NCBI GenBank assembly: GCA_016871535.1
Contig: VHCZ01000045.1
Location: 1 to 33,221 of the forward strand
Direction of reading: 5' to 3'
DNA: 33,221 nt
Source: Verrucomicrobiota bacterium
Lineage (GTDB): Bacteria > Verrucomicrobiota > Verrucomicrobiia > Limisphaerales > SIBE01
Positions 23,701 to 30,353 of the stretch are shown one piece after another. Made by a program: the position numbers and the translations under genes. The notes below the pieces were generated by a model, which saw only the letters and a list, made by a program, of their open reading frames with translations, was not told where the DNA came from and did not search any database. Position 1 is the stretch's first letter. Every line of letters begins with the position of its first letter.

Positions 23701-25520
23701 CCGGAAGCACGAACTCGCCTGAGGATTTTTCCTACATTGAGTTGCGCAACACGGGCAGCGCTCCGTTGAACCTCGTTGGCTTTCGCTTCACGCGCGGAAT
23801 CGAGTACGTGTTCGCCACCGACAGCAGCGTCACGACTCTTCAACCGGGCGGCTACACCGTGCTCGTCAAAAGCCGCGCCGCTTTTTCATCTCGATATCCG
23901 GGCGTTTCGAATATCGCCGGCGAGTATTCAGGAAACCTCGATGACGGCGGCGAACGAATCGCGATTGACGGACCGCTCAAGGAACCGGTCGTGGACTTCT
24001 GGTACGATAACCGGTGGCATCCCGCGACGGCGGGCAATGGTTTCTCGCTCGTGCTCGTGAATGAGGGTATGTCGCCGGAGAATCCCTCGCTTCGCGCAAG
24101 CTGGAGAGTCAGCAGCCGCGCGGGTGGATCGCCCGGCCAGGCCGATCCGACGCCGCCTATTCTGCCGGGCGTGCTCGTGAATGAACTTTTGTCCGATGCC
24201 ATTTCACCGCAGCTCGATATAGTCGAACTGTTCAATCCGGAAAGTGCGCCGGCAGACATCAGCGGTTGGTTTCTGACCGATGATTTGCACGAACCGAAGA
24301 AATACCGCATCCCGGATCGGACGGTGATCCCTGCCAAAGGGTACTGGCTGCTCGATGAAAAGAAGTTCAATTCGGGCGCGCCGCGTAGCTTTGCTTTCAA
24401 CGACGCCGGCGAAGAAGTGTATCTCTTCTCCGGCGACGGCCTCAACCTGACGGGCTACGGCCAGGGATTCAAGTTTGGCGCATCGTTGGGTGGCAGCACG
24501 TTTGGACGCTATGTGATCAGCACCGGACAAGGGCATTTTGTCACGCAACGGCAAACTTCGTTTGGAGGAGTCAATGCGGGGCCTCTGGTCGGCCCGGTGA
24601 TCATCAGTGAAATCATGTATCAGCCTCCGCCCATCGGCTCGACCAACAACACGTTGCACGAATTCATCGAGGTCAAAAACATTTCAACCCAGGCGGTGCG
24701 TTTGTTCGATCCGGTTGCCGCCACCAACACCTGGCGGTTGAAAGGGGCCGCCGTTTTTAATTTCCCGACCCATGTCACTTTGCCGAGCAACGGCTCGGCA
24801 TTGATCGTCAATTTTGATCCCCAGACCGAGCCGAACACTCTGGCCGGATTTCGCGCCGCATACGGCCTTGGCTCGGATGTTATGCTGTTCGGTCCGTACA
24901 AGGGCAACTTGAGCAACGAAGGGGAACGCGTCGGCCTCTACCGGCCGGGCGTATCGGCCTCCGGACCGGTCCCAGACATTCTGGTGGACGAAGTCGATTA
25001 TGCGACGGCGTCTCCCTGGCCGACGGGCGCCACTGGCAGCGGGCTTTCGATTCAACGTCGAGCGGAGGAACAATACGGCAACGATCCGGCCAATTGGCTC
25101 GCGGCGGCGCCAACTCCAGGACGCGGCATCGCCGTGGCCGCGAACGACACGGACGGCGACGGTTTGCCGGATGATTTTGAGCTCGCGCATTTCGGCAATT
25201 TGCTCTCCGGGCCGCTCGATGATCCGGATCGCGACGGCGTGCCGAACCGGGAGGAATCCGTGGCCGGGACCGACCCGAAGGACGCCTCCAGTTACCTGCG
25301 CGTCGAATCGTTGCGCGTGGATGGCACCACGGCGCGGCTTTCCTTCCGAGCTTCTGCCGGCAAAACTTACAGCGTGCTATACCGCGACGACATCACGAAA
25401 GGCGCCTGGCTGAAACTCGCGGATGTCCCCTCGCGCCCGGCGGCCGGCGACGCTCAAGTGAGCGACACCACGAGCCGGCCTGCGCGTTACTATCGACTCG
25501 TGACTCCCCTACAACCGTGA
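20745..25520 (+). CDS. Giant secreted CotH-domain protein with lamin-tail and chitobiase C-terminal-like domains
   Basis: 1591 residues from the ATG at 20745, which has AGGAG at ideal spacing. The signal-peptide-like AIAAALLLCALVIDSAMHAQ comes only at about residues 86-104, after a stretch encoded by a palindromic repeat; GTG at 20922 (residue 60) is an alternative start. Domains: Ig/SwmB-like (110-205), lamin-tail 1 (217-330), chitobiase-C-type (370-440), CotH (450-880, with MEPIWDWNLAWGNADY), a second chitobiase-C-type (884-960), lamin-tail 2-4 (from about 968, 1141 and 1283), calcium-type DTDGDGLPDDFE and DPDRDGVPNREE (1467-1500), and a terminal beta domain. CotH proteins are secretory-pathway kinases in spores and eukaryotes; here a cell-surface role is inferred. 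A pseudopilin gene follows 15 bp later. Confidence 0.88.
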   Translation: MTPWPDSSDSISPSSFSPSSTLEAETSHEGRASLSSASRFGRVPSAWSGSPGRTRPTLFVGHDQVRKPQEAFQAPPLTPFPSARAIAAALLLCALVIDSAMHAQVASPPDTSAPTVDVLVPAAGKTVFELDLIEVIFSENVTGVDAADVLVNGIPATNVKSTSPRNYTFSFPQPSAGEVKVTWAANHGIADLATPPNAFRGLPWNYTLNPDRPLPNLVISEFLADNTAGIKDDNASRNDWVEILNLSSETANLEGWFLTDDAADPIKWRFPAVPLAPNSYLLVWASGKDRADATAPLHTNFKLASEGGYLALVSPAKKVASDFGPAYPAQRPNVSFGRDKVDPSLTGYFDFPTPGATNMVSGRGFAPDPVFSVNGGVFTEASLTVALSAPSGEIRYTLDGSMPTLTSTNYTGALELTNNTIVSARVFKDGLLPSRIAVQTYNFFSASMTNFSSNLPLLIINTAGKTIPQDRRLRAHVSSFEVKDGRARLLSQPDFESVAQVEVRGQTSAGFPKLPYNLEINDPYGNDVEVPLLGLPPESDWALVNPYSDKPFMNNALANELHRKMGHYASRTVFFELFIKSTPGRLNYPADYKGIYTLTEKIKIDRSRVDLQRLSSYDVAEPNITGGYIIKKDKDSPGDLSLTTSGGGGFGGQALKYHEPKPVELRINTAQRNWIRNYLNQFERALYATNWLTRTGTNHYSHYIDTDSFVDYHWIVEFSKQIDGYRLSNYMRKERGGKLKMEPIWDWNLAWGNADYLEGERTNGWYYTLLGESEHPWLRRLITGTASPTTRTGDPDFNQKIADRWSELRTDILNASNVVARVNEIAAYLSEAANRDFARWPRLGAYIWPNPRIYSSPRTYSGIISNMNNWIVGRYAWIDRQFVPTPTLSLPAGRVALGAAITMAAPTGTVYFTVDGTDPRLSGGRLSAAARRHDGQPFALNNNARIVARALQGTNTWSGPVAATVVVQTPPLAVSEIMFHPAPPPTGSTNSPEDFSYIELRNTGSAPLNLVGFRFTRGIEYVFATDSSVTTLQPGGYTVLVKSRAAFSSRYPGVSNIAGEYSGNLDDGGERIAIDGPLKEPVVDFWYDNRWHPATAGNGFSLVLVNEGMSPENPSLRASWRVSSRAGGSPGQADPTPPILPGVLVNELLSDAISPQLDIVELFNPESAPADISGWFLTDDLHEPKKYRIPDRTVIPAKGYWLLDEKKFNSGAPRSFAFNDAGEEVYLFSGDGLNLTGYGQGFKFGASLGGSTFGRYVISTGQGHFVTQRQTSFGGVNAGPLVGPVIISEIMYQPPPIGSTNNTLHEFIEVKNISTQAVRLFDPVAATNTWRLKGAAVFNFPTHVTLPSNGSALIVNFDPQTEPNTLAGFRAAYGLGSDVMLFGPYKGNLSNEGERVGLYRPGVSASGPVPDILVDEVDYATASPWPTGATGSGLSIQRRAEEQYGNDPANWLAAAPTPGRGIAVAANDTDGDGLPDDFELAHFGNLLSGPLDDPDRDGVPNREESVAGTDPKDASSYLRVESLRVDGTTARLSFRASAGKTYSVLYRDDITKGAWLKLADVPSRPAAGDAQVSDTTSRPARYYRLVTPLQP
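20832..20914. repeat. Palindromic repeat inside the 5' end of the CotH gene
   Basis: GGCAGGGCGAGCCTGTCC (20832-20849) faces GGACGGACTCGCCCTAC (20898-20914), with inner parts CAGCGAGCCG and CGGCTCGCCG. The left arm differs from the copy at 20540 by one base over 17 (GCAGGGC versus GTAGGGC). It codes for about residues 30-57 of the longest reading of the CotH protein, before the signal peptide. Confidence 0.7.
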
Positions 25521-25535
25521 CATAAGAGAAACCCC

Positions 25536-26390
25536 ATGAAAACAACCGCTTCCTTCCGAAAAGCCCGCCTCGGTTTTACCTTGATCGAACTCCTCGTCGT
25601 TATCGCCATCATCGCCATCCTGGCGTCTTTGCTTTTGCCTTCGCTGGCGAAATCCAAAGAACAAGCCACGGGAGCCCGATGCCAGAGCAATCAAAAGCAG
25701 CTCGGCCTTGCCTTTTACATGTACGCAGATGACAACAATGACAATGTGGTCGGCATGAGCACGTATCGCCAGGGACGCGACTTTTGGACAGGCCCCAAGC
25801 CTGTTCCCGGGGGCTTCACAGGTTCCGCTCAAGCCAGAGCGCTGGCAGAAGCCAAGGAGGGTCTCCGGCAGGGCAAACTCTTTCCGTATGCACCCGCCGA
25901 GGATGCGTGGCACTGCCCTGGAGACCGGCGCTGGAAATTGCCGCCCGGCCGGGGATTCGCCTACGATAGCTACGGCGGCGCGGGCGGGTTGGATGGCGAA
26001 GATGAAGCCAATTCCATCCGCAAGTACAGCCAAATCCTCTATCCGACGCGCAATTATGTGTTCGTGGAAGAGGCCGATGATCGCGGCTGGAATCTCGGCT
26101 CGTGGCTGATCGACCCGACACCGTCGGCGTTCACTTGGGTTGACGCCGTGGCCATCTGGCACAATAAGAAGAGTACGCTCAGTTTCGCGGACGGCCACGC
26201 CGTAACACATCGTTGGCTGGGCGAGGCCATGCTCAAAGCCTCCGACGTCAAACCGGGGGTCTCGAAATTTGGCGCCACCGCTCGGACGCCTGCGGACAAA
26301 CAGGATATCTGGTACATGAAGTACGGCTACACCCATCGCAGGCAAGCCGAGTTCGAGAAACTTTGGGAGGGCGTTCCTTTTCGACCTTAG
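25536..26390 (+). CDS. Pseudopilin-like protein with type IV prepilin N-terminus
   Basis: 284 residues. [20 protein letters not shown] carries the prepilin peptidase site G|FTLIE followed by the hydrophobic helix [16 protein letters not shown], which is the usual export and assembly signal of type II secretion pseudopilins. The soluble part contains [20 protein letters not shown] and the [13 protein letters not shown] motif, as in the large H-x9-DG/DUF1559-like secreted families abundant in Planctomycetes and Verrucomicrobia. It starts 15 bp after the CotH gene and is probably co-transcribed. Its TAG stop lies within CCTTAGGGTCTGT, the same 13 bases as the left border of the transposable element at 27628. 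Role beyond surface display or secretion is unknown. Confidence 0.92.
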   Translation: MKTTASFRKARLGFTLIELLVVIAIIAILASLLLPSLAKSKEQATGARCQSNQKQLGLAFYMYADDNNDNVVGMSTYRQGRDFWTGPKPVPGGFTGSAQARALAEAKEGLRQGKLFPYAPAEDAWHCPGDRRWKLPPGRGFAYDSYGGAGGLDGEDEANSIRKYSQILYPTRNYVFVEEADDRGWNLGSWLIDPTPSAFTWVDAVAIWHNKKSTLSFADGHAVTHRWLGEAMLKASDVKPGVSKFGATARTPADKQDIWYMKYGYTHRRQAEFEKLWEGVPFRP

Positions 26391-26719
26391 GGTCTGTTCA
26401 GTATGGGGATGAGGCGAGACTCAAGTGCCCGGAGCCAAAGACGATTTCGACCTTGCGCGTGATCACCGGGTGCGATTAAGAGTGCCGGTCAGTTGCGATT
26501 CGATTGACTACCCTCTCTCCCCGCGAGGAACGACTGGGGAGAGAGATAGAGAGAGGAGTTTCTTGGAAAAGCGAAATCGCATCCAAACGCGCCTCCTCTC
26601 CCTGGCCCTCTCCTCCCTTCGGGAAGAGAGGGAGAAAACTTCGTGGACCGACAGTTTGATCTCACCCGCGATAGCCAGGCAACCTTGACGCGCCTGAACG
26701 CAGACTTCATCCTGGACTT
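26391..26719. repeat. Gene-free gap with CT/GA-rich inverted repeats
   Basis: No supported gene. CCCTCTCTCCCC (26512-26523) faces GGGGAGAGAG (26536-26545), and CCTCTCCC, CCCTCTCC, CCTCCCTTC pair with GAAGAGAGGGAG (26600-26637), forming long purine/pyrimidine hairpins. The left edge has a 13-base match to the end of the inverted-repeat element. Confidence 0.5.
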
Positions 26720-27547
26720 ATGTCATCCATTCGTTCTCGAATCGCGCCATTCTGCATCTTAATCATCGCTTTCACGACTGCGGTTTGCAGCGTCGCTCGG
26801 GCCCAGGAACCCAGGCGTCTCCTCCTCATCGGCCAGGGACCTGACGGACATCCGCCGGCCACGCACGAATTCATGGCCGGCGTCCGCGTGATGGAAAAAC
26901 TTCTCGCCCCGCACAAGGACGTGCGTGTTACGGTCACGAAAGCCGACGAACCCTGGACCGAGGGACCCGCGCTGATCGACCAGGCCGACGGCATCGTGAT
27001 GTTCGTCACGCAAGGCGCGCGCTGGATTCAGAACGACCCGCAACGCCACACCGCGTTGAAACGTCTGGCGCAACGGAAAGGCGGCATTGTGGCGCTCCAC
27101 TGGGCGGTCGGCGCGCACGACGCCAAACACATCGAAGGCCAGCTTGAGCTTCTTGGAGGCACACGCGGCGGGCCGCAGCGGAAATACAAAGTGCTGGAAA
27201 CCGACGTCACCGTGGTGGATCCGAAACATCCCATCACGACCGGGGTGAAGAGTTTTCGAGTCCACGACGAATTCTATTACCGTCTGGATTTCGTCAAACC
27301 TCCGTTGCGGGTCCATCCCCTCCTGACCGCGCGTATCGAGGACCATGATGAAACGGCTTGCTGGGCGTGGGAACGGCCTGATGGCGGCCGGTCATTCGGC
27401 TTCGTGGCCATTCATTTCCACAGCAACTGGCAACGCAGGGAATATCGCCGTCTGGTCGCGCAGGGAATTCTCTGGACGCTCGGCCAGCCGATTCCCCATG
27501 CGGGCGTGAACGTGGACATCGATCCCAAAGCGCTCGAACTGAAGTAG
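26720..27547 (+). CDS. Secreted ThuA-like (trehalose-utilisation type) domain protein
   Basis: 275 residues. The signal peptide is about residues 1-28 (IAPFCILIIAFTTAVCSVARA). The rest is a ThuA-like class I glutamine-amidotransferase-fold domain: RLLLIGQGPDGHPPATHEFM, then DGIVMFVTQGAR, GGIVALHWAVGAHD, VVDPKHPITTGVKSFRVHDE, FYYRLDF and the end GRSFGFVAIHFHSNWQRREY. In Verrucomicrobia and Planctomycetes such exported forms are common in sugar-degradation settings; the enzymatic activity is unproven. No carbohydrate-related gene is adjacent. A single-gene unit is likely, because the repeat-filled gaps on both sides are over 300 bp. Confidence 0.9.
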   Translation: MSSIRSRIAPFCILIIAFTTAVCSVARAQEPRRLLLIGQGPDGHPPATHEFMAGVRVMEKLLAPHKDVRVTVTKADEPWTEGPALIDQADGIVMFVTQGARWIQNDPQRHTALKRLAQRKGGIVALHWAVGAHDAKHIEGQLELLGGTRGGPQRKYKVLETDVTVVDPKHPITTGVKSFRVHDEFYYRLDFVKPPLRVHPLLTARIEDHDETACWAWERPDGGRSFGFVAIHFHSNWQRREYRRLVAQGILWTLGQPIPHAGVNVDIDPKALELK

Positions 27548-27632
27548 GAGCTTTGTCTTGTTGGAATCACCAAGAAAAAACCGTTTGGTTTCTCGCCAGG
27601 CGGAATTTCTCACTTAGTTTGAATCAACCTTA

Positions 27633-27902
27633 GGGTCTGTGCAAAAATAAATTCCGGTTTTGCTGGAGGCGATTTCGCTTTCTGGCGAGGCACGACGAAG
27701 GAGCATAGCCAGGGCTCTGCGACTGAGGAGAAACGAAGCCAGAAAGCGAAATCGCCCCAGCCCTCCGGGGCGGGGCGGGGCCTGGCTGGCTGCGGCGTTG
27801 CTCGTCGGTCACAGCCCCAAAACGGGGATGCTCCCTCCTCGCGCCTTGCATCCGGCCAGGCGGCGCTCCCGCCAAAACCGGAAGTTATTTTTGCACAGAC
27901 CC
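27633..27902. mobile_element. Complete 270-bp MITE-like element with terminal inverted repeats
   Basis: The ends, 27633-27662 and 27873-27902, are inverted copies matching at 29 of 30 bases and begin GGGTCTGTGCAAAAATAA. TTA flanks both sides (27630-27632 and 27903-27905), a likely 3-bp target duplication. Inside are two stem-loops: an 18-bp perfect stem GGCGATTTCGCTTTCTGG (27668-27685 with 27739-27756) and an imperfect 14-bp stem (27780-27793 with 27848-27861). No transposase is encoded, so movement would need one supplied elsewhere. A 3-bp TNA-type target resembles the IS1031 group of the IS5 family, a weak inference. A partial second copy is at 1-126. The remaining gap, 27548-27629, holds nothing notable. 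Confidence 0.85.
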
Positions 27903-27913
27903 TTAGCTTAGCT

Positions 27914-28303
27914 TTACCGGCAGTGCCGAAACACCGGCGGCCCATGATGGTGGTGATGCGGCCCGAATCCGAAACTGAAACTCACCACGGGACGCGGCGC
28001 GACGTACACCGGCGCCGGCCGGACATAGACCAGGCGTGGTTGCACATAGACCGGCTGCGGATAAACGACAACCGGCGCGTGCTGAACAACGACTGGTGGA
28101 GGGGCTTGCACCACGGGCGCGGCGTAATACGCCGGAGCGTGGTAAACGGGAACTGGCTCAAACGATTTGGCGATGACAGCGCCGGCGACCAGGCCGGTCA
28201 AAACTTTGCCGGCCGTGGCCCACTCTTTATCGCCCGCGGAGGCCGACGGAGCGCTCATGCCCAGCACTGCCAGACTTGTGAAAGTTGCGATCCAAGTTTT
28301 CAT
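27914..28303 (-). CDS. Exported Pro/Val/Tyr-rich low-complexity protein
   Basis: 129 residues. MKTWIATFTSLAVLGMSAPS followed by ASAG is a signal peptide with a clean AxA site. A short Ala/Gly/Val helix (VLTGLVAGAVIAKSF) is followed by a disordered repeat region of PVY, YVxP and PVVV units (VYVQPRLVYVRPAPVYVAPR) and a histidine-rich end FGPHHHHHGPPVFRHC. Similar PVY-rich exported proteins are annotated only as hypothetical. The His cluster could bind metal, which is speculative. AGAAAGG sits 8 nt before the ATG. The stop codon lies 11 bp from the transposable element's right end. Confidence 0.8.
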   Translation of the reverse strand: MKTWIATFTSLAVLGMSAPSASAGDKEWATAGKVLTGLVAGAVIAKSFEPVPVYHAPAYYAAPVVQAPPPVVVQHAPVVVYPQPVYVQPRLVYVRPAPVYVAPRPVVSFSFGFGPHHHHHGPPVFRHCR

Positions 28304-28394
28304 ATTTTTGCCTTTCTCTAAAAGCTGTACGTATGGACTGAGGAATTTGTTTTTTATTCAACAGCCCTGTGCTACGCTTTGTAGGGCGATCCGC

Positions 28395-29324
28395 ATGACA
28401 AGCTTGCACTCGAACAAAGGAAGCTCCCGGCGCCGGCGCCTGCCTCGCTCGTTCAAGGACCTCACCCCGAGCCAGCATTTCAATCCGCGCACGTTCTTTC
28501 GCGAAATGGTTTGGAAGGCGCTGTTGACGCGGCGAATCGGCCAGCACAAAAAACCGGCCTTTCCCAAATTGAGCCCGGGACAGGTCGCGCTCACCTGGAT
28601 CGGACATGCCTCCTTTCTGGCGCAGTTCAGCGACTTGAACGTGCTGATTGATCCGAACTTCGCCAACTGGCTTTTCCTTTTGAAGCGGATCAAACGAGCG
28701 GGTTTGAAAATCAAAGACCTGCCTCCGATCGATCTGGTCCTGCTCACTCACGCGCACTTCGATCACTTTCACAAGCCGACGCTCCGCCGCTTGCCGGCGC
28801 CGAAAATCGGAGTCATGCCTTGGGGCGTTGGCGATCTCGCGCACGGCCTCGGCTTCGACCGCATCATCGAACTGCAATGGTGGGAGAGCTTCTCGCACGG
28901 AGAATGGAGAGTCACGCTGACTCCGAGCAAACACTGGGGCGCGCGCGTGCTGCGCGACCAACATCGCGGCTACGGCGGCTTTGTTCTCGAACACCAAGGC
29001 CGCCAGATTTTCCACGCGGGCGACAGCGCCTGTTTCGACGGCTTCAAAGAAATCGGCAATCGCTTCTCACCGGAAATCGCGTTGTTGCCGATCGGGGCGT
29101 ATTATCCCGAATCGTTTCGGCGGGTTCACATGGGGCCGGATGAAGCGATCAAAGTTTTCCGCGACTTGCGGGCGCGCTGGCTGGTGCCGATGCACTACGG
29201 CTCGTTCCGTCTTTCCTTCGAGGAACTGGACGATCCGCCGCGCTGGCTGAGCGAACTTTGCCACAGGAACGGGCTAAGCCATCATTTGAAGATTCTGGAG
29301 GAGGGCGTGCCGCAGGTCTTCTGA
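28395..29324 (+). CDS. MBL-fold metallo-hydrolase (UlaG/NAPE-PLD-like)
   Basis: 309 residues from ATG at 28395; the open frame upstream overlaps the divergent gene and is not protein-like. The metallo-beta-lactamase motif HAHFDH (His119, His121, Asp123, His124) follows LTWIGHASFLAQF and LNVLIDPNF. Further ligands lie at TPSKHWGAR (His180), FHAGDSACFDGFKEI (Asp210) and VPMHYGSF near the end. ALLPIGAYYP and HMGPDEAIKVFRDL are typical of the branch that includes NAPE-phospholipase D and UlaG-like lactonases. A two-metal hydrolase is expected; substrate not known. No signal peptide, so probably cytoplasmic. Confidence 0.92.
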   Translation: MTSLHSNKGSSRRRRLPRSFKDLTPSQHFNPRTFFREMVWKALLTRRIGQHKKPAFPKLSPGQVALTWIGHASFLAQFSDLNVLIDPNFANWLFLLKRIKRAGLKIKDLPPIDLVLLTHAHFDHFHKPTLRRLPAPKIGVMPWGVGDLAHGLGFDRIIELQWWESFSHGEWRVTLTPSKHWGARVLRDQHRGYGGFVLEHQGRQIFHAGDSACFDGFKEIGNRFSPEIALLPIGAYYPESFRRVHMGPDEAIKVFRDLRARWLVPMHYGSFRLSFEELDDPPRWLSELCHRNGLSHHLKILEEGVPQVF

Positions 29325-29332
29325 AACGTAGG

Positions 29333-29351
29333 GCAGGCTTCCAGCCTGCCA
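29333..29351. repeat. Palindromic word GGCAGGCTTCCAGCCTGCC
   Basis: This 19-bp palindrome starts 9 bp after the MBL-fold gene stop. With its leader it reads GTAGGGCAGGCTTCC (from 29329). It may act as a stem-loop between the convergent genes, but no U-tract follows. It shares its word with 19421-19438. Confidence 0.65.
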
Positions 29352-29399
29352 CTGTGGAGTCATCCTGCCTTGCGAATGACGACAGGGCAACGGAGGCGT

Positions 29400-30353
29400 T
29401 CAGAGACTGAGGTGGCCGAGGGCGAGCAAGCCGTAGAACGTGTACTCGCAGTCCAGCGTTTCATCGCCCCAGCTTCCGTGAAACGCGCCTTCATTGGTCC
29501 AAAGACTGTCCACGAAATCCAGACAGCTTTCCTTGATCGCGCTGAAATCGACCTGCATTCCGGACAGGGCGTGCAGAGCGGTCGCCGTGGAAAGCAAATC
29601 CGGCATGGGCGCGGCCGGCACCGCCAGAAAGCCGCCCTGGGGATGACACCGGGCGAGAAGCCAGTCGCCGATGGCGGGGTTCAAAGGCTGGCCGAGATTC
29701 CTCAGCAGCGTGATGGCAGCCGCCGTGGCGTTGGTCGAACCCACTGCAGCTTGCGGCTTGCGGCTTGCAGATTGCGAGTGGCGTTCGTTGGTCCACGCGC
29801 CGTCGGAGGTTTCCAGAAACTTGAAGGATTGCACCAAACGGAGCGGTTCGGGCAATTCGGCTTTCAAATCCTGATGCGCCCCCAGAGCAAGAAAACCCGC
29901 GTAGGCAGTCCCAAACTCAGCGCCCGCCGCCGGATTGTACCCGCCATCCTGGCTTCGAAAGTTGCCGAGGCGGCGCAGAATATGGCGTTCGATGTTATTC
30001 GATGGGACCTGATTTGCGGCCCCAACCGCCGCACGCGCTCGCGCCAGGCAACAGAGGTGGACATAATCCAACCCTTCGCCGCTTCCGAATCCGGCTACGT
30101 ATTTCGCGGTCTTCGCAAACCGCTCGGCCAGGTCACCTCTTTGAACCTTGAACTTCGAACTTTGAACTTCCAACGCCAGCAGCGCGTCGAGCCCGAACAC
30201 CGTGTAATAGAGATCGCTCCGGTCGTTGCGATCTCTGAATCCGCCGTCGGGATTTTGCTGCCCCAGCAAGAAGGCGCGAACGAGTTCGGTGGATTCGCCG
30301 AGAAGCTTCGGGGCCAGGCGGGCGACTTGGAGCATTTCCAACCGCAGGCTCAT
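29400..30353 (-). CDS. Alpha/alpha-toroid prenyltransferase/terpene-cyclase-like protein
   Basis: 317 residues. Repeats of the prenyltransferase/squalene-oxidase type recur: QQNPDGGFRDRN (about 32-43), SQDGGYNPAA, TSDGAWTNERH, HPQGGFLAVP and WTNEGAFHGSW, each followed by helices, as in geranylgeranyltransferase beta subunits and squalene cyclases. The metal ligands or the DxDD motif of characterised enzymes were not identified, so the reaction is open. The ATG overlaps the Doc gene's TGA (ATGA), so it is translated in the same operon as the TA pair and probably the polyprenyl synthetase, which could provide a substrate. Two segments (SSKFKVQ near residue 66 and SQSASRKPQAAVG near residue 200) are translations of intergenic-type repeats. 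Confidence 0.75.
   Translation of the reverse strand: MSLRLEMLQVARLAPKLLGESTELVRAFLLGQQNPDGGFRDRNDRSDLYYTVFGLDALLALEVQSSKFKVQRGDLAERFAKTAKYVAGFGSGEGLDYVHLCCLARARAAVGAANQVPSNNIERHILRRLGNFRSQDGGYNPAAGAEFGTAYAGFLALGAHQDLKAELPEPLRLVQSFKFLETSDGAWTNERHSQSASRKPQAAVGSTNATAAAITLLRNLGQPLNPAIGDWLLARCHPQGGFLAVPAAPMPDLLSTATALHALSGMQVDFSAIKESCLDFVDSLWTNEGAFHGSWGDETLDCEYTFYGLLALGHLSL
29745..29778. repeat. GCTTGCG phrase repeat inside a coding region
   Basis: CTTGCGGCTTGCGGCTTGCAGATTGCGAG consists of three or four near-identical GCTTGCR units. It lies in the minus-strand toroid gene, in frame, and encodes the SASRKPQAA stretch. Confidence 0.6.
30139..30172. repeat. TTTGAACCTTGAACTT phrase repeat inside a coding region
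   Basis: Four tandem units of the type TTGAACYT (TTGAACCTTGAACTTCGAAC, then TTTGAACTTCC) lie in frame in the toroid gene and encode EVQSSKFKVQ. The unit is AT-richer than the gene around it. Confidence 0.6.

Noticed and set aside
21906-23843. 645-codon open frame antisense to the CotH gene
   Set aside because: Its composition (Arg/Val/Gly/Asp/His-rich, no domain pattern) is that of a GC-rich shadow frame, while the plus strand encodes recognisable domains throughout.
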